Of a stretch of 64,000 bases of DNA, positions 21,787-31,989 are shown piece after piece. This DNA comes from Mesostigma viride. Its lineage: Eukaryota; Streptophyta; Mesostigmatophyceae; Mesostigmatales; Mesostigmataceae. How positions within the stretch are numbered: position 1 is the first letter of the stretch; every line of letters begins with the position of its first letter. The stretch is from contig RPFO01000106.1 in the NCBI GenBank assembly GCA_009746045.1, positions 111,001 through 175,000 of the forward strand. The letters run 5' to 3'. The position numbers and the translations under genes were made by a program. The notes under the pieces are model-generated. The model was not told the origin of the DNA. It did no database searches and worked only from the letters and a program-made list of their open reading frames with translations.

Positions 21787-24149
21787 ATGGCTGACGGTGT
21801 TGAGCGAGGGCGACGAGAGGCCCATCGCTTCTCTCCTGCCCCTTCCCTCGTGGCAGCACTCGAGGCGGCAGAGAGAGCTACCCAAAATCACTCACGCCCG
21901 AGTAGTGAGCGTGGCTCTAGGGGGTCATCCCCAGCACAAACCCCACGTTCAAGGGAGGGAATTCCTCGGCGGCTGCCGGTGCACCACCTGGTAGCCCTGT
22001 AGTGAATCCCCTTAATGGACCACCAAGTGGAACATCCATCGCGGGATTGTCGGCGGGTCCGGCCCTTGGTGTAGGAGCCGGCGCGGGGACGCAGGGGAAT
22101 AATGTTACCCTGCACTACGGTAGGAGTGGGGCCCTGCCTACGGTGCTGCCGCAACCTACATTGGCCACTTGGCCCAGCAGCGCCCCGGCGCCACCCTTGT
22201 ATGATAGCCGATCGCGGTCTCGCCGAGCTGCGCATCGGGCGTCCTATCATGCGCCTGGACCCCTTGGGGCTAGCCCCTTCGGCCATGCCTCGCCAAATAT
22301 GGCTGGGCAGGGCCAGGGCACCGCACGGACCGGTCGGTCTTCCTTCGGGGTCGCAGGGGAGGCGATTCCCCTCCCCAACTCAGCATACGACCGCCTGGCT
22401 CCGGGTGACCCACGAGCGCAGCACCCAGCGGCCACCGCCGCCCATCATTATGCAAGCCGCGCCCACTACCCACATGGGTATGAGCACCCGGGTGAGGATG
22501 AGTGCAGCCCCCCGGCAGGTTACCCGCGTGGGCACACCTCGCAAGGTGTGGCCGGGCCCGGGAGACCCGCGAGTATCATGGGCCATCATGACGATGATAC
22601 TCACAATGCAGGGCGACTACCACCGTTGCCCAAGCTGTCGGATATTCCCAAGTTTAAACCCGACTGCTCGTACCAAGAGTTTGAGGCTTGGGAGATTGCA
22701 GTGTCTCAGAAGATCGACATCTGGGAGACATACAATCGCAAGCTCTTGGACGAGGATATCAAGGTCAAGCTGGTGTCCAGCGAGGCACTGGCTCCCGATG
22801 TGAGACAAGCTCTCCATTGCGAAAGCGCCCTGGCCAATGGCTTCCCCAGCAGCTTGGCTGAATTATTTCGGCGAGCACGGGCCAAGTACCGGCCGGGCCC
22901 ACTTCAAATGTTCCGAAAAGTGTGACACTTTTTGTCGTTTTTTTGACTTTTTCGACGATCGTCACTCTGCAGAGTGATTCGTCGTGCGAAATCGTGCGAA
23001 ATTGTGCGAAATTTGCTGAAATTGTGTGAAATTTGCTGAAATCGTGCGAATTTGTGCGAAATTTGCTGAAATCGTGCGAAATTTCATGCGAAAAATGTCG
23101 ACGGTAAAAAATTTTGATGTGCACAACGTGTGTGAATTCATGCGAAATTTTGTCAAACGTCACTCCCCAAAACGACCCTTGGTTGAAATCCATGCGAAAT
23201 CGTGCGAAATCATGCAAAATTGTGCGAAATCGTGCGAAATCGTGCGAAAATGTGTGAAACTTTTGCGAAAATCACGCGAACTCGTGCGAAATTTTATTTT
23301 TTTTTTGCGAAAATAGCGAAAAAGTGTCACACACTTGGCTTGGACGGCGGAACATTTGAAGTGGGCCCGGCCTACCTGCCACCCGACCAAGACAAGCTGG
23401 ACCGGGAGGCTTTTGGGGCGTTCAAGCAGGGGAACCTGAGCTATCGGGAATATATGACCAAGTTCGAGCTTCTAGCTGGGCGGGTTGATGACCTGATGGG
23501 CCCAGAAGCCTTGGCAAGGTTCTATGAGGGCTTGCAACCCGAATTCCGGGATGAGGTGAAGCGGAAATTCGCCCACCTCTCCTGGGCTCAATGGAACCTG
23601 CAGGACATCAAGACCTACCTAGCGGAGATAGCTCCCTTGGTGCAGCGGACCCCAAAACCCCGCGTGAATGCACTGGAACTCAATGAGCTGGGATTCGCCC
23701 CCGTGTGGGTGGATGAGCTACAGTGCGAGGTCCTGGACATTAATGCCTTGGACACTTCCCGGATTCAGTGCTACCACTGCAATCGCGTGGGGCACATCAA
23801 ACGTGAGTGCCCTGATCTCCCTCCGCTGGACCAGGCCCCGCCTGTGCAACGCAACAATTTCCAAGCGGCCTCCCCGCAAATGGCCTCGAGGCCACCACCG
23901 GCGCGAAATATGCGCACAGCTCCCAGTGCGGGTGAGCGTGCCCGACGCTTGCAACAAGCGCGCCAACAGCCCCGGCTGTACCAACAACCCAAGGCGCCCC
24001 CAAGCTCCTACCAGCAAGCTGGGCATGCCCTCAACCAACTGGATGCCGCAGACGCGGCCGAGCCTGATGATGGCTCTTCCGCGGCCGCATCCGGCCACCT
24101 GCGAGGCACACCGGTGGACGAGGGGCCTGCAGGAGAGGCGTTGGACTGA
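21787..24149 (+). pseudogene. gypsy gag, interrupted by a TIR element and a frameshift
   Basis: Starts at ATG 21787 (MADGVERGRREAHRF). The N-terminal part is Ser/Gly/Ala/Pro-rich. The frame changes once between about 21921 and 22002 (next to a G-rich run), after which it is open to 22925. A 482-bp element at 22891-23372 introduces stops. Downstream, in the same frame, come the capsid-like helical region (SYREYMTKFELLAGRVDDL) and the nucleocapsid CCHC knuckle CYHCNRVGHIKREC near 23769. Gag would form the particle that packages element RNA. The frame ends at 24149 and overlaps the start of pol in the -1 frame. Confidence 0.85.
22891..23372. mobile_element. 482-bp MITE inside gag, 25-bp TIRs, TACC duplication
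   Basis: Perfect 25-bp TIRs start GGCCGGGCCCACTTCAAATG at both ends. TACC flanks both sides (22887-22890 and 23373-23376). A second inverted pair (GTGTGACACTTTTT / AAAAAGTGTCAC) lies just inside. The core is a degenerate array of GTGCGAAATT and TTTGCTGAAA words. It encodes no transposase. Removing the element plus one TACC gives an uninterrupted gag frame, which confirms the borders. Confidence 0.9.
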
Positions 24150-26734
24150 GAGGCCGGGAGGGCACTCCGGGCGACACCTTACCCGGCCATGCACAAGTCG
24201 CCCAAGTTTTGTTACCATGTAATGTGGTGACAGAGACCCAGGAATGGCAAGCGGAGCCTAGCGAAGGCCCGCGGCAACTACTCCTCTTCACTGGAAGCCT
24301 ACCAGACCCCCAGGGCTCTGGGCGTTGTTTGGAGGGCATCAAGGTCCTCATTGACAGTGGTGCGGCTACCACCTTCATCAGTGAGGCCATAGTGCAGCGC
24401 CTGGGAGTAACCCCGACTCCCCATACCATTGCTCGGCGCGTGCGATACTCGGATGGCTACACTCAGCCATCCCCGGGCTATGTGGACTTGGCCCCTATCG
24501 TACAAGGCACCAGCGTGCCCATTCGCGCCACGGTCATTCCCTTACAAGCGGCTGATATCATCCTAGGGATTGACTGGCTGCACATCTCCAAGGTGACCGT
24601 CTCTTTTGGTACCATGGTTACCCACTTCCCAGATGGGTCATTCTGGTTACCTGAGCGGCAGTATGCGGCCAACGGCATGACCATCACCGATGACACGCCT
24701 GCCCTCAAGAGTGACCGTCGTCGCCTTGCGGACATTCTCATGTCCAAAAGGGAGTTCAAGCGGATGATGAGAGCCCGGCAGCCTCCTCCCGTTTACTCCA
24801 TTCGTCTGGACGCCCTTGCCCACGTGCGCGGGCCCAGCGCCCAGCATGCACAGGCTGGAGTTTCGTTAAACTCGCTTGGCATGGACTTGTCGGAAGACGA
24901 GGTGAAACGACTCAACGCAGTGCTCGATCAGTATTCAGCCGTGTTTGAGGAGAAAACACCTACGTTTCCCCCGGCCAGACCGGTGCTCCACCGCATTCAT
25001 TTGCAGGAGGGGCACCCACCTACCACCTCACCCATTTTTCGCATGGGACCCGTGGAGTTGGCAGAGCTCAAGAAGATCTTGGTCGGCTTGTTGGAGGCCG
25101 GCTTGATCGAGCCCAGCAATAGCCCTTACAGCGCGGGCGTGTTGCTGGTGCCCAAACCCAATGGGAAGTGGCGTCTGGTTACGGATTATCGCAAACTCAA
25201 TGCGATCACCGTGAAGTCCAAGTATCCCCTCCCCCGCATCGATGATATATTTAATAAGGTGGAGGGCGCCAAGTACTTTACGGTGCTCGATTGTGCAGAC
25301 GGTTTTTGGCAACTTCGGATCGCCCCCGAAGATTGCCATAAAACAGCCTTTGCCACGCCTTTTGGCCATTACCAATTCCGCGTGGCGGCCATGGGCTTGT
25401 GTAACAGCCCTGCCTCTTTTCAGATGCTCATGAACCACCTCTTTAGGTCGGTGATGGGCACTAGTCGGCTGCCCCAGGTCTCGGCAGACCTGCGCGACCC
25501 GACTATCCCGTGGGACCCGGGGACGCAGCCGTACAAACGCACCTGCGTGGCCATCTACTTGGATGACATCCTCATTTTCTCTCGCACGTTCGAGGAGCAC
25601 TTGGAGGATGTTGCCGCGGTTCTGCAGATCATGGCGGATAATAAACTGTCCGCCCGCCGCAGCAAGGTAGAATCAGGCCGCAGCGTCCCCTTTCTAGGCC
25701 ACATTCTCTCGGACAAGGGCGTGTCCACGGACCCCGATAAGGTCGCCGCCGTCCAACAGTGGCCTGTTCCCGCGAATGTTCGCGCCTTGCGCAGCTTCTT
25801 GGGCTTGGTATCGTATTATCGCCGCTTCATCCCGCGTTTCGCGACCATTGCGGCCCCGCTTACTCACCTCCTCAAGAAGGACGTACCGTGGGAATGGTCA
25901 GGCCTGTGTCAACAGGCCTTTGACCTGCTGAAGGCCAGGCTCGCCACTGCGCCTGTCCTCATCCTTCCGGATCCCACCAAGCCATTCGTGGTCAATAGCG
26001 ATTCTAGCAAGGTTGCTATTGGCGGTGTGCTGCTCCAAGACCATGGTCTCGGTCTCCAACCGGTCGAGTATATCTCCCGGACGATGATCCCGGCCGAAAG
26101 AAATTACCCGGTCCATCAGCAAGAGTTGTTGGCCGTGGTGTACTGTTGCCATACTTGGCGGCACCATCTTCTGGGTGCTCAGTTCAACGTGGCCATGGCC
26201 GAACCCGACCCTGCGGACCCGTACCGCTTGATCATCCAGACCGACCATCGGCCCCTCACGCACTTGTTGACGCAGCCCACGCTTACGCCACGCCAAGCCC
26301 GTTGGCTTGAATATTTGGCACAGTTCGGTCCGTTCAAGATCGAATATGTCAAGGGCCTTGACAACACGGTCCCTGACGCCCTGTCGCGTCGCCCCGACTA
26401 TTGGTTTTATGAGGATCTTGACGTTTTGGCCACGACGTTGATCCCCTCCCATGGTCCCGTCGCCCCCTTTGGCGACCGCTTGAGCGACCCGATGAGCCCC
26501 TTCCTCTTCTGTGGCGCCACAACCGCGGAGGTTGACACTGTTGACCATTCCGTGCGCCTCGCCGGCAGCACCCCTGCACGTGAGGGCACGTGCGCAGCCG
26601 CAGGGGGGGAAGGACTTCGGCCCCGTACAGCCATATGGTGCCGGCGACAGGAGTCTACCCTCCAATGCAGCCCGTTGGAGAGGCATTCACGTTGGCAAAT
26701 ACTGCAACAACGGTCGTCATCAGCTCGGACCTAG
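24143..26734 (+). CDS. gypsy pol, part 1: protease, RT, RNase H
   Basis: Open in frame 2, -1 relative to gag. Protease: LIDSGAATTF (DSG at 24353) and ILGIDWLH. RT: GKWRLVTDYRKLNAITVKSK, FTVLDCADGFWQ, FGHYQFRVAAMGLCNSPASF, YLDDILIFSR (YLDD at about 25556) and FLGLVSYYRRFI. About 27 extra residues (SRLPQVSADLRDPTIPWDPG region) precede the YLDD strand compared with typical chromovirus RTs. RNase H: NSDSSKVAIGGVL, HQQELLAVVYCC, QTDHRPLTHLL and NTVPDALSRR, giving all acidic residues. The homology leaves this frame at a G7 run near 26606-26612, and the last 40 codons to 26734 are out-of-frame sequence. Confidence 0.92.
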   Translation, partial: GLRGREGTPGDTLPGHAQVAQVLLPCNVVTETQEWQAEPSEGPRQLLLFTGSLPDPQGSGRCLEGIKVLIDSGAATTFISEAIVQRLGVTPTPHTIARRVRYSDGYTQPSPGYVDLAPIVQGTSVPIRATVIPLQAADIILGIDWLHISKVTVSFGTMVTHFPDGSFWLPERQYAANGMTITDDTPALKSDRRRLADILMSKREFKRMMRARQPPPVYSIRLDALAHVRGPSAQHAQAGVSLNSLGMDLSEDEVKRLNAVLDQYSAVFEEKTPTFPPARPVLHRIHLQEGHPPTTSPIFRMGPVELAELKKILVGLLEAGLIEPSNSPYSAGVLLVPKPNGKWRLVTDYRKLNAITVKSKYPLPRIDDIFNKVEGAKYFTVLDCADGFWQLRIAPEDCHKTAFATPFGHYQFRVAAMGLCNSPASFQMLMNHLFRSVMGTSRLPQVSADLRDPTIPWDPGTQPYKRTCVAIYLDDILIFSRTFEEHLEDVAAVLQIMADNKLSARRSKVESGRSVPFLGHILSDKGVSTDPDKVAAVQQWPVPANVRALRSFLGLVSYYRRFIPRFATIAAPLTHLLKKDVPWEWSGLCQQAFDLLKARLATAPVLILPDPTKPFVVNSDSSKVAIGGVLLQDHGLGLQPVEYISRTMIPAERNYPVHQQELLAVVYCCHTWRHHLLGAQFNVAMAEPDPADPYRLIIQTDHRPLTHLLTQPTLTPRQARWLEYLAQFGPFKIEYVKGLDNTVPDALSRRPDYWFYEDLDVLATTLIPSHGPVAPFGDRLSDPMSPFLFCGATTAEVDTVDHSVRLAGSTPAREGTCAAAGGEGLRPRTAIWCRRQESTLQCSPLERHSRWQILQQRSSSART

Positions 26735-28416
26735 AGCGCCTCATCTCGCGCTTCACGGTCACTGAGGGTAAGGCAAATGAAGCCATAGCTGCCCGCCCTC
26801 AGAGCATGGACGGCTACCCAGCCAAGTTTCAAAACGGGTTCCTTTACGTGAATGTCAGTGGCCAGGCGGCCCGTCAAGACTCATGGCGCTTGTATGTCCC
26901 CCAAATATGCCGCGCTGAGGTATTATTTGAGTTACATGACTCCGTCTTGGGGGGACACCAAGGCCAGGACAGGCTGTTAGCGAGGGCCCGGAGGTCCTAC
27001 TATTGGCCTAAGATGGCTCGGGATGTGCGGGAGTATGTCAGTACCTGTGACAGCTGCCAGCACATGAAGCCACGGAATACGGGCAAACAGGGCGTTCCAA
27101 AGGAAATTCCAGACCCCATGTTCCCTTGGGACTCGGTGATGATGGATTTCATTGGGCCCTTGCCAGAGACCAAGGCGGGCAATGCTCAGATCCTGGTAGT
27201 GGTGGACCGGCTCACGCGGAGATGCCATTTAATCCCCTGCAAGGCCACCCTGACGGCGGAAGAGTGTGCCCACTTGTTCCTAAACAATGTGTTCCGGCTC
27301 CATGGCATGCCCCGACAATTTATCACCGACAAGGACAAGCTGTTCACGTCGAAATTTTGGACCTCATTTTTTCAGGTCGTCGGGACTAAGTTGTCTATGG
27401 GTACGGCCTATCACAGTAGCTCTTCTCACATGGTGGAGAGAGTGAATCGGGTGGTGGAAGAGGCACTGCGGCACTACCTGGATCGAGACGGGAGGAATTG
27501 GGACGAAGTGCTGGGATTCATTGAGTTTTCACTCAATAATGCCCCCCATTCTGCCCACGGGTATACCCCGTTCTTTCTTGATACAGGCAGGCATCCCCTT
27601 ACCCCCACCGATCTCTTGACCGCCCCAGCCATCACCACGACAACGGAGCTACGCTCCACAGTCGCAGGGGCGCGGGAGCTGGTACAACGGATGGTGCAAG
27701 CTCATTCCAGCGCCATAAGTGGCCTACGGCAGGCGCGTGCCAAGTACATGGCGCGAGTCCAAAGTACCCTGGACAGGCGCACCCCTGCAATCGAAGCAGG
27801 TGACTTGGTTTTAATTGAGGGCCCCCACCAAGGCCGCTTCTCGCACAAGTTCGAGGACAGCCTGAAGGTCAAGCTCCGCCCCTTATTCCTTGGACCGTAT
27901 CTGGTGGAGAAGGTGTTCAATGAGGTGATGGTGTCTGTCGCCATCCCGGACTCGTGGCAGCTGAAGTCCAATGTTTTCCACGTTGACCAGCTGAAGCTTT
28001 ACCGCAAGAGCACCTTCCCAGGTCGTGTCATGGCACCCGCCCCCTTGGAGTTCAACCCCGAGACGGGCGAGCCCGAGGATGAGGTCGAGGACATTGTAGC
28101 CCACCGCAATCGAGGCCGCCGCCGCGAGTACCTCCTTAAGTGGAAGTTCTCCCAAACAGAGCTAGAGCACTCATGGGTAGCTGAGCTGGACTCACGGGCT
28201 GTGCACGCTTGCTACAGGAGTATAAAGCCCGGGCAGGGTTGGCATAATTCCGGCCCTTCTCCTACCTTTTGCGTAATGCTCCTTGCATGTGCATTGGCAG
28301 CCTTGATGCAGGCCGCCCCGCCCCAGGGGTCCATGGGCGAGTTATTCGGTGCGGTATCGTTTGGACAGGAGGTTCGGTGTCCCTCACCCGACACAAGTTC
28401 CTCGCCGCCTTCTTGA
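26590..28416 (+). CDS. gypsy pol, part 2: integrase and chromodomain
   Basis: Continues pol in frame 1 after the G7 run. The HHCC zinc domain is visible (HDSVLGGHQGQDRLL, then CDSCQHMK). The catalytic core keeps D in VMMDFIGPLPE, D in FITDKDKLFTSKFW and E in SSSHMVERVNRVVEE, i.e. the D,D,E triad. NAPHSAHGYTPFFL and the GPYLVEKVFNEV block follow as in chromoviruses. The C-terminus is a chromodomain: EVEDIVAHRNRGRRREYLLK, WKFSQTELEHSW, a module thought to steer integration to chromatin marks. The frame stops at 28416. A Pro/Arg-rich open frame (28349-28669) overlaps the end and may be a frameshifted tail or chance. Confidence 0.92.
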   Translation: MRSRRGGRTSAPYSHMVPATGVYPPMQPVGEAFTLANTATTVVISSDLERLISRFTVTEGKANEAIAARPQSMDGYPAKFQNGFLYVNVSGQAARQDSWRLYVPQICRAEVLFELHDSVLGGHQGQDRLLARARRSYYWPKMARDVREYVSTCDSCQHMKPRNTGKQGVPKEIPDPMFPWDSVMMDFIGPLPETKAGNAQILVVVDRLTRRCHLIPCKATLTAEECAHLFLNNVFRLHGMPRQFITDKDKLFTSKFWTSFFQVVGTKLSMGTAYHSSSSHMVERVNRVVEEALRHYLDRDGRNWDEVLGFIEFSLNNAPHSAHGYTPFFLDTGRHPLTPTDLLTAPAITTTTELRSTVAGARELVQRMVQAHSSAISGLRQARAKYMARVQSTLDRRTPAIEAGDLVLIEGPHQGRFSHKFEDSLKVKLRPLFLGPYLVEKVFNEVMVSVAIPDSWQLKSNVFHVDQLKLYRKSTFPGRVMAPAPLEFNPETGEPEDEVEDIVAHRNRGRRREYLLKWKFSQTELEHSWVAELDSRAVHACYRSIKPGQGWHNSGPSPTFCVMLLACALAALMQAAPPQGSMGELFGAVSFGQEVRCPSPDTSSSPPS

Positions 28417-28785
28417 GCGTTTTCCCATGGAGGCGCTGCGGGATGTCAACCTGGCCAAACGCCATGATGCACGCGCCGGCGAGCGGCAACTCACCTTCCA
28501 GCCCGCCCTAGTCCAGGCCAATGGCCTGCCTCTTCCCGAGCCGGCTGAGGCCGCGCCGGCTGAGCGTGTCCACCGGCGTCAACGCCCGGCCGCACCTCTG
28601 CGCGGGCATGGCCGTGGGGGCTCCACTCGTGGGGGACACCGCCCGAGCCCTTACCGCCCGGCGCCGTAAACCATCGCCAACGGACGGTGACAATTGGCAC
28701 GATCGATGCGTGCCCTGGAAGGGAACAGTGACCATGTATACAGTCATTTATAAGTCCCGGCTACAGGAGTAGCCGCCTCTTTTGT

Positions 28786-28799
28786 TGGGGGGGGAGGAG
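28786..28799 (+). other. Polypurine tract
   Basis: GGGGGGGGAGGAG lies directly before the 3' LTR start TGTTGC, the expected place for plus-strand priming. Confidence 0.85.
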
Positions 28800-29538
28800 T
28801 GTTGCACGGATGCAACATGCCATTTGTGGTATTAAATTATCCGTCCCGGTCGATCGGCGCCGACCGTAATCCGGCGCCAGTGCCGAGGCCATAGTATAGT
28901 TGGCAGCCGAGGCAATCCGTGTGGAAGTAAGTGTAGAAGTTTTGCTGACGAACTTGGCCTTTGCGCCGTAGGCAGACCTAGCGCCTGAACGGGAGTTACG
29001 GACAGGACAGCCAAGTGGCACTGCACATGCGTTATGATGGTACCTACGGACATTTGGATATTTTTCAGGAGAGGCCTCTAGCCGTACTGGTCTTTAACGT
29101 GTTCTAGACGGTTCGAGAAGCCCGTCCCCGCGGACCTCACGTCATGCCTGGTTGGCAGCGCCAGGCGCAGCCACCAACGGGGACGAAGGGACAAAATAGG
29201 AAGGCACGAGCTATGCCAGCAATCCGGACCTTGTATCGTAATTTACCACGTTGCTCTACAGATTATTTACCATCGCTTAATCCTGGAGTGTAAATCTCCT
29301 GTGGGCTCGAGTGTGAATCCCTCGCCTACTGGGTGTAAGTCTTCCCGCATTGAGTGTTTTAATCTGTGTGGTGACATTGTAATATACGAAACCGGTTTTC
29401 CGGGTTTGAGCTTATTCGTATTGTGTGACGAGTATTCTTAAGCCACCATCGTGCGCTGTGACGCATAGGAAGTCAAAGGTCTTTCGCATTCGTTCTCAAT
29501 CCTTAAGGCGCTATTTTAAATAGCCATACGTATTAAAC
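28800..29538 (+). repeat. 3' LTR of the gypsy element
   Basis: 739 bp, almost identical to the 5' LTR (one substitution and two small indels seen). Followed by the ACGG target duplication. Confidence 0.95.
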
Positions 29539-30202
29539 ACGGGGGCCGGGCCAGCCTTACCCCGCGCGCGGGGGAGGCGAACAGCCGACATGCGCAGCTC
29601 ACCAGTAATGTGCATGGGGGCAAAAATGTCACGCTTAAATGCCGCAAGAAGAGTCGTCGAGTCCTCACCTGCCGGCTGGTCAAAGTTCTTGACTATCATG
29701 TTGTGGCTGCGCTGGGCGCGGTCGGCCTCCTCGCGGAGGTCGAGGGCTTGCTGTGCCGCGATGGTGGAGGTGGTGGAGGTGGCGTGGTGCTTGCATGAGC
29801 AGGTCCGCCCAGCTCTGGGTGGGAGGGGCGTCGCCGCTTGGGCCAGCAGCTAGAGGCCGGCTGGGCAGTGATATCCTTCACTGACTGGGCGGTGATGCCG
29901 GCGGTGTTCTGCAGGCATTCGATTGCGATGGCGGTGTCCTGGAGACGCTGGTCGATGGCGAGGAGCTGGGCTTTGATGTCGGCGGTGGAGGTGGAGGTGG
30001 CAGTGGAGGTGGGGGCGAGGAGGGTGGAGGTGGAGGTGACGGTGGTGGAAATGTGAGGGAGCTCAGCAGCCAGCGTGCCGCCCATTGCCGCCACATCTGC
30101 GGCAAGGGGGGTCACGTGCTGCTGGAAGGCTTCCGTGAGGATGGAGCGGTATGTGGCTGCGGATTTTATAGGCATGGCTTGGCTCAATTCTGAAGGCAAC
30201 AT
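29539..30202 (-). pseudogene. ORF1-like protein of the host LINE, N-terminal part
   Basis: Minus-strand frame from about 30202. Ser/Thr-rich start, then a probable coiled coil with ADIKAQLLAIDQRLQDTAIA, a Pro-rich linker, one frameshift near 29730, and IVKNFDQPAGEDSTTLLAAF, a block typical of LINE ORF1 proteins before their RNA-binding C-terminus. It stops at the gypsy 3' junction. The C-terminal half lies at 18628-18878. A second, more decayed copy is at about 37900-38560 (-). Confidence 0.65.
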
Positions 30203-30296
30203 CCATGGGGGCCATTATGGGCGCACATGCGCTGGGGCCGCGTGGTAGGCTAGCTAAGCCTTACTAATCTGTACACTACTGCTATATTTCCTAGAC
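30165..30296 (-). repeat. Repeat B copy 2 (uninterrupted at the CACTA target)
   Basis: Contains CGCACATGCGCTGGGG, then CCGCGTGGTAGGC with no insertion. This is the natural empty site for the CACTA-like element at 3303. Confidence 0.9.
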
Positions 30297-30656
30297 TGGG
30301 TTTGCTGAGGTGGCAGGTATTGTGTCGTATACTTCAGTAAATTTACTAGATTGCACGAGTTAAATTGAAAGCATTGGCGGTAGTCCGGACTCCCATCGTA
30401 GTACGTCTGGGTCTCAGGAACCACCCCCAAACTTTATTTCGACTGCGGTAATCGACAGATCTCCGCAAGACGATCTTGGACATTACCTAAGATACCCAAA
30501 AGTCGGATTCCGGTTGAGAGATAGTAGCTAGGCTACAATATACAGGTGAAATTGACTGGATGCTGGCCCCTTGTCCACACAGAGCAGGTGATAGTTGTAC
30601 ATCCTACACCTGCAGGTTGTCGCCTTGATTGTATTACAAACCCATATAGATGCCCA
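30297..30656. other. Unassigned DNA
   Basis: No gene recognised. Ends with ATAGATGCCC (30647-30656), the left target duplication of the SINE-like insertion. Confidence 0.5.
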
Positions 30657-31181
30657 GCAAAATTGGTGCGAGAGGTCCCCAGTTCGATTCCGGTCGGATT
30701 CATTTGCAGATCGCGTTTTCCGCGTTTTCCGCGGCCTGGCACTGAACGCAAAGGTTTTCACCTTTGCGGAGTGTCTGATCAGAATATACGCTTGGCTGAT
30801 TTCGATAGTACCGGCTACGCCCCCTTCTACTAAAAAGAAGGATTCAGCCGTGTTCAGCCCGTCTCACGGTGCGAGACTGAACAAGTCTCGCGTGCAGACA
30901 CGTGTGTAGTACTCCTACACACAGATCTCGAGTGATTTATCTAGTACCAAATCCGAAAGGCTTGCATCACTCCCCGGACAGGAGAACTTTTGCGGATGAC
31001 TGTAGGTGTAAGTTGGCGATGCCATGGTAACCGGAGACGTCCGTCCTATAGTCAGCAAAATTGGTGCGAGAGGTCCCCAGTTCGATTCCGGTCGGATTCA
31101 TTTGCAGATCGCGTTTTCCGCGTTTTCCGCGGCCTGGCACTGAACGCAAAGGTTTTCACCTTTGCGGAGTGTCTGATCAGA
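30657..31181 (+). mobile_element. SINE-like composite insertion, partial dimer
   Basis: Flanked by ATAGATGCCC on both sides (30647-30656, 31182-31191). It holds two copies of a block that includes GGTCCCCAGTTCGATTCCGG, a tRNA B-box-like sequence, and ends ATCAGA. The first copy is truncated (30657-30783) and the second is longer (about 30850-31181). Hairpins are conserved: GCGAGACT/AGTCTCGC, TGTGTAG/CTACACA and GCAAAGGT/ACCTTTGC. A separate full copy is at 50543-50870. No protein. Minus-strand frames such as NPTGIELGTS are typical artefacts of tRNA-like repeats. Confidence 0.7.
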
Positions 31182-31408
31182 ATAGATGCCCCTTTCTCAG
31201 GGCTATGTGTTACATATGCTCCCCACGGAGCTATGATTTTAATAATTAATTAACTAATTAATTATTAATTAGCTGCAAATGGGCCAAAGTCAAGACTGGG
31301 TAAGTTCAGCACGGGGGGGGGGCCGGCCACTCGCGAGCTATGGCGCGGAACAGCTCCAAAGATCTTTATGAAGTCTCAGTTCATATAGCCATGCCCAAGG
31401 GCGCGTGT

Positions 31409-31977
31409 CCTGCATGAATGTAGGGTTTTCCCTGCGTAGGTCATTAGAGTCTTGGTATCAGGGTATGCCTCGTATTTCGGACGAGATTAGGCAGCGTAGG
31501 ATAGCATTTGTAGGACATCTTGCTCGCACCAGCCAGGTCGACACCGCCATTGGTCTGGCCGGCCCCCAGCGGCTTGGCCAACCCGGGCGGCATATTTTGA
31601 CTTGGCCTGGCCCCAAGGACATTCCTAAACTTGGGTAGGTAAACATGCCATGAACTACACGGTCCAGATGTTGCTGGCCGACCTAGTGGTCCCAGCTCAG
31701 TTTGAACACCGCATCCACTCCCTCTCCCTTCTTTGGACTGCAATGCAGAACAAGAAGCGGTGGCAGAAGATTGTCCAGGCTCACACGCCAGCCCCTGTGG
31801 GCAAGCCACCCCCCCCCAAGAGGAAGGGGCGTTTTGCTGAGTAGTGTAGTTAGGCTTTTACAGAGTAGATAGCTTAGAATTAGGTTAGTTCACTTTCGCG
31901 GCTTCCTCCACCCCCACCCACATCAAGGAATATGTGCTACATGATCTCCCCACGGAGGCATGTTATAATTTAATTTT
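31409..31977 (+). mobile_element. 5'-truncated LINE with 12-bp target duplication
   Basis: AAGGGCGCGTGT flanks both sides (31397-31408, 31978-31989). The copy encodes the C-terminal part of a LINE polymerase: DEIRQRRIAFVGHLARTSQV, GQPGRHILTWPGPKDIPK, and further on AMQNKKRWQKIVQAHTPAPV and KPPPPKRKGRFAE. It has a few stops. The 3' end carries CTCCCCACGGAG and an AATTTAATTTTA tail. RTE/CR1-like family assignment is tentative because the RT core is missing. Confidence 0.88.
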
Positions 31978-31989
31978 AAGGGCGCGTGT

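Larger units (their letters stand above)
18879..29538 (+). mobile_element. Ty3/gypsy chromovirus-type LTR retrotransposon, 10.66 kb
   Basis: Two LTRs (738 and 739 bp) start TGTTGCACGG and end TATTAAAC. Flanks show an ACGG (or CACGG) target duplication. A primer-binding site, gag with a CCHC knuckle, protease, RT, RNase H, integrase, chromodomain and polypurine tract follow in gypsy order. The LTRs differ by one visible substitution and two small indels, so insertion was recent. Two TIR elements sit inside (19880-21577, 22891-23372), and gag and pol carry frame changes, so this copy is probably defective. Confidence 0.96.
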
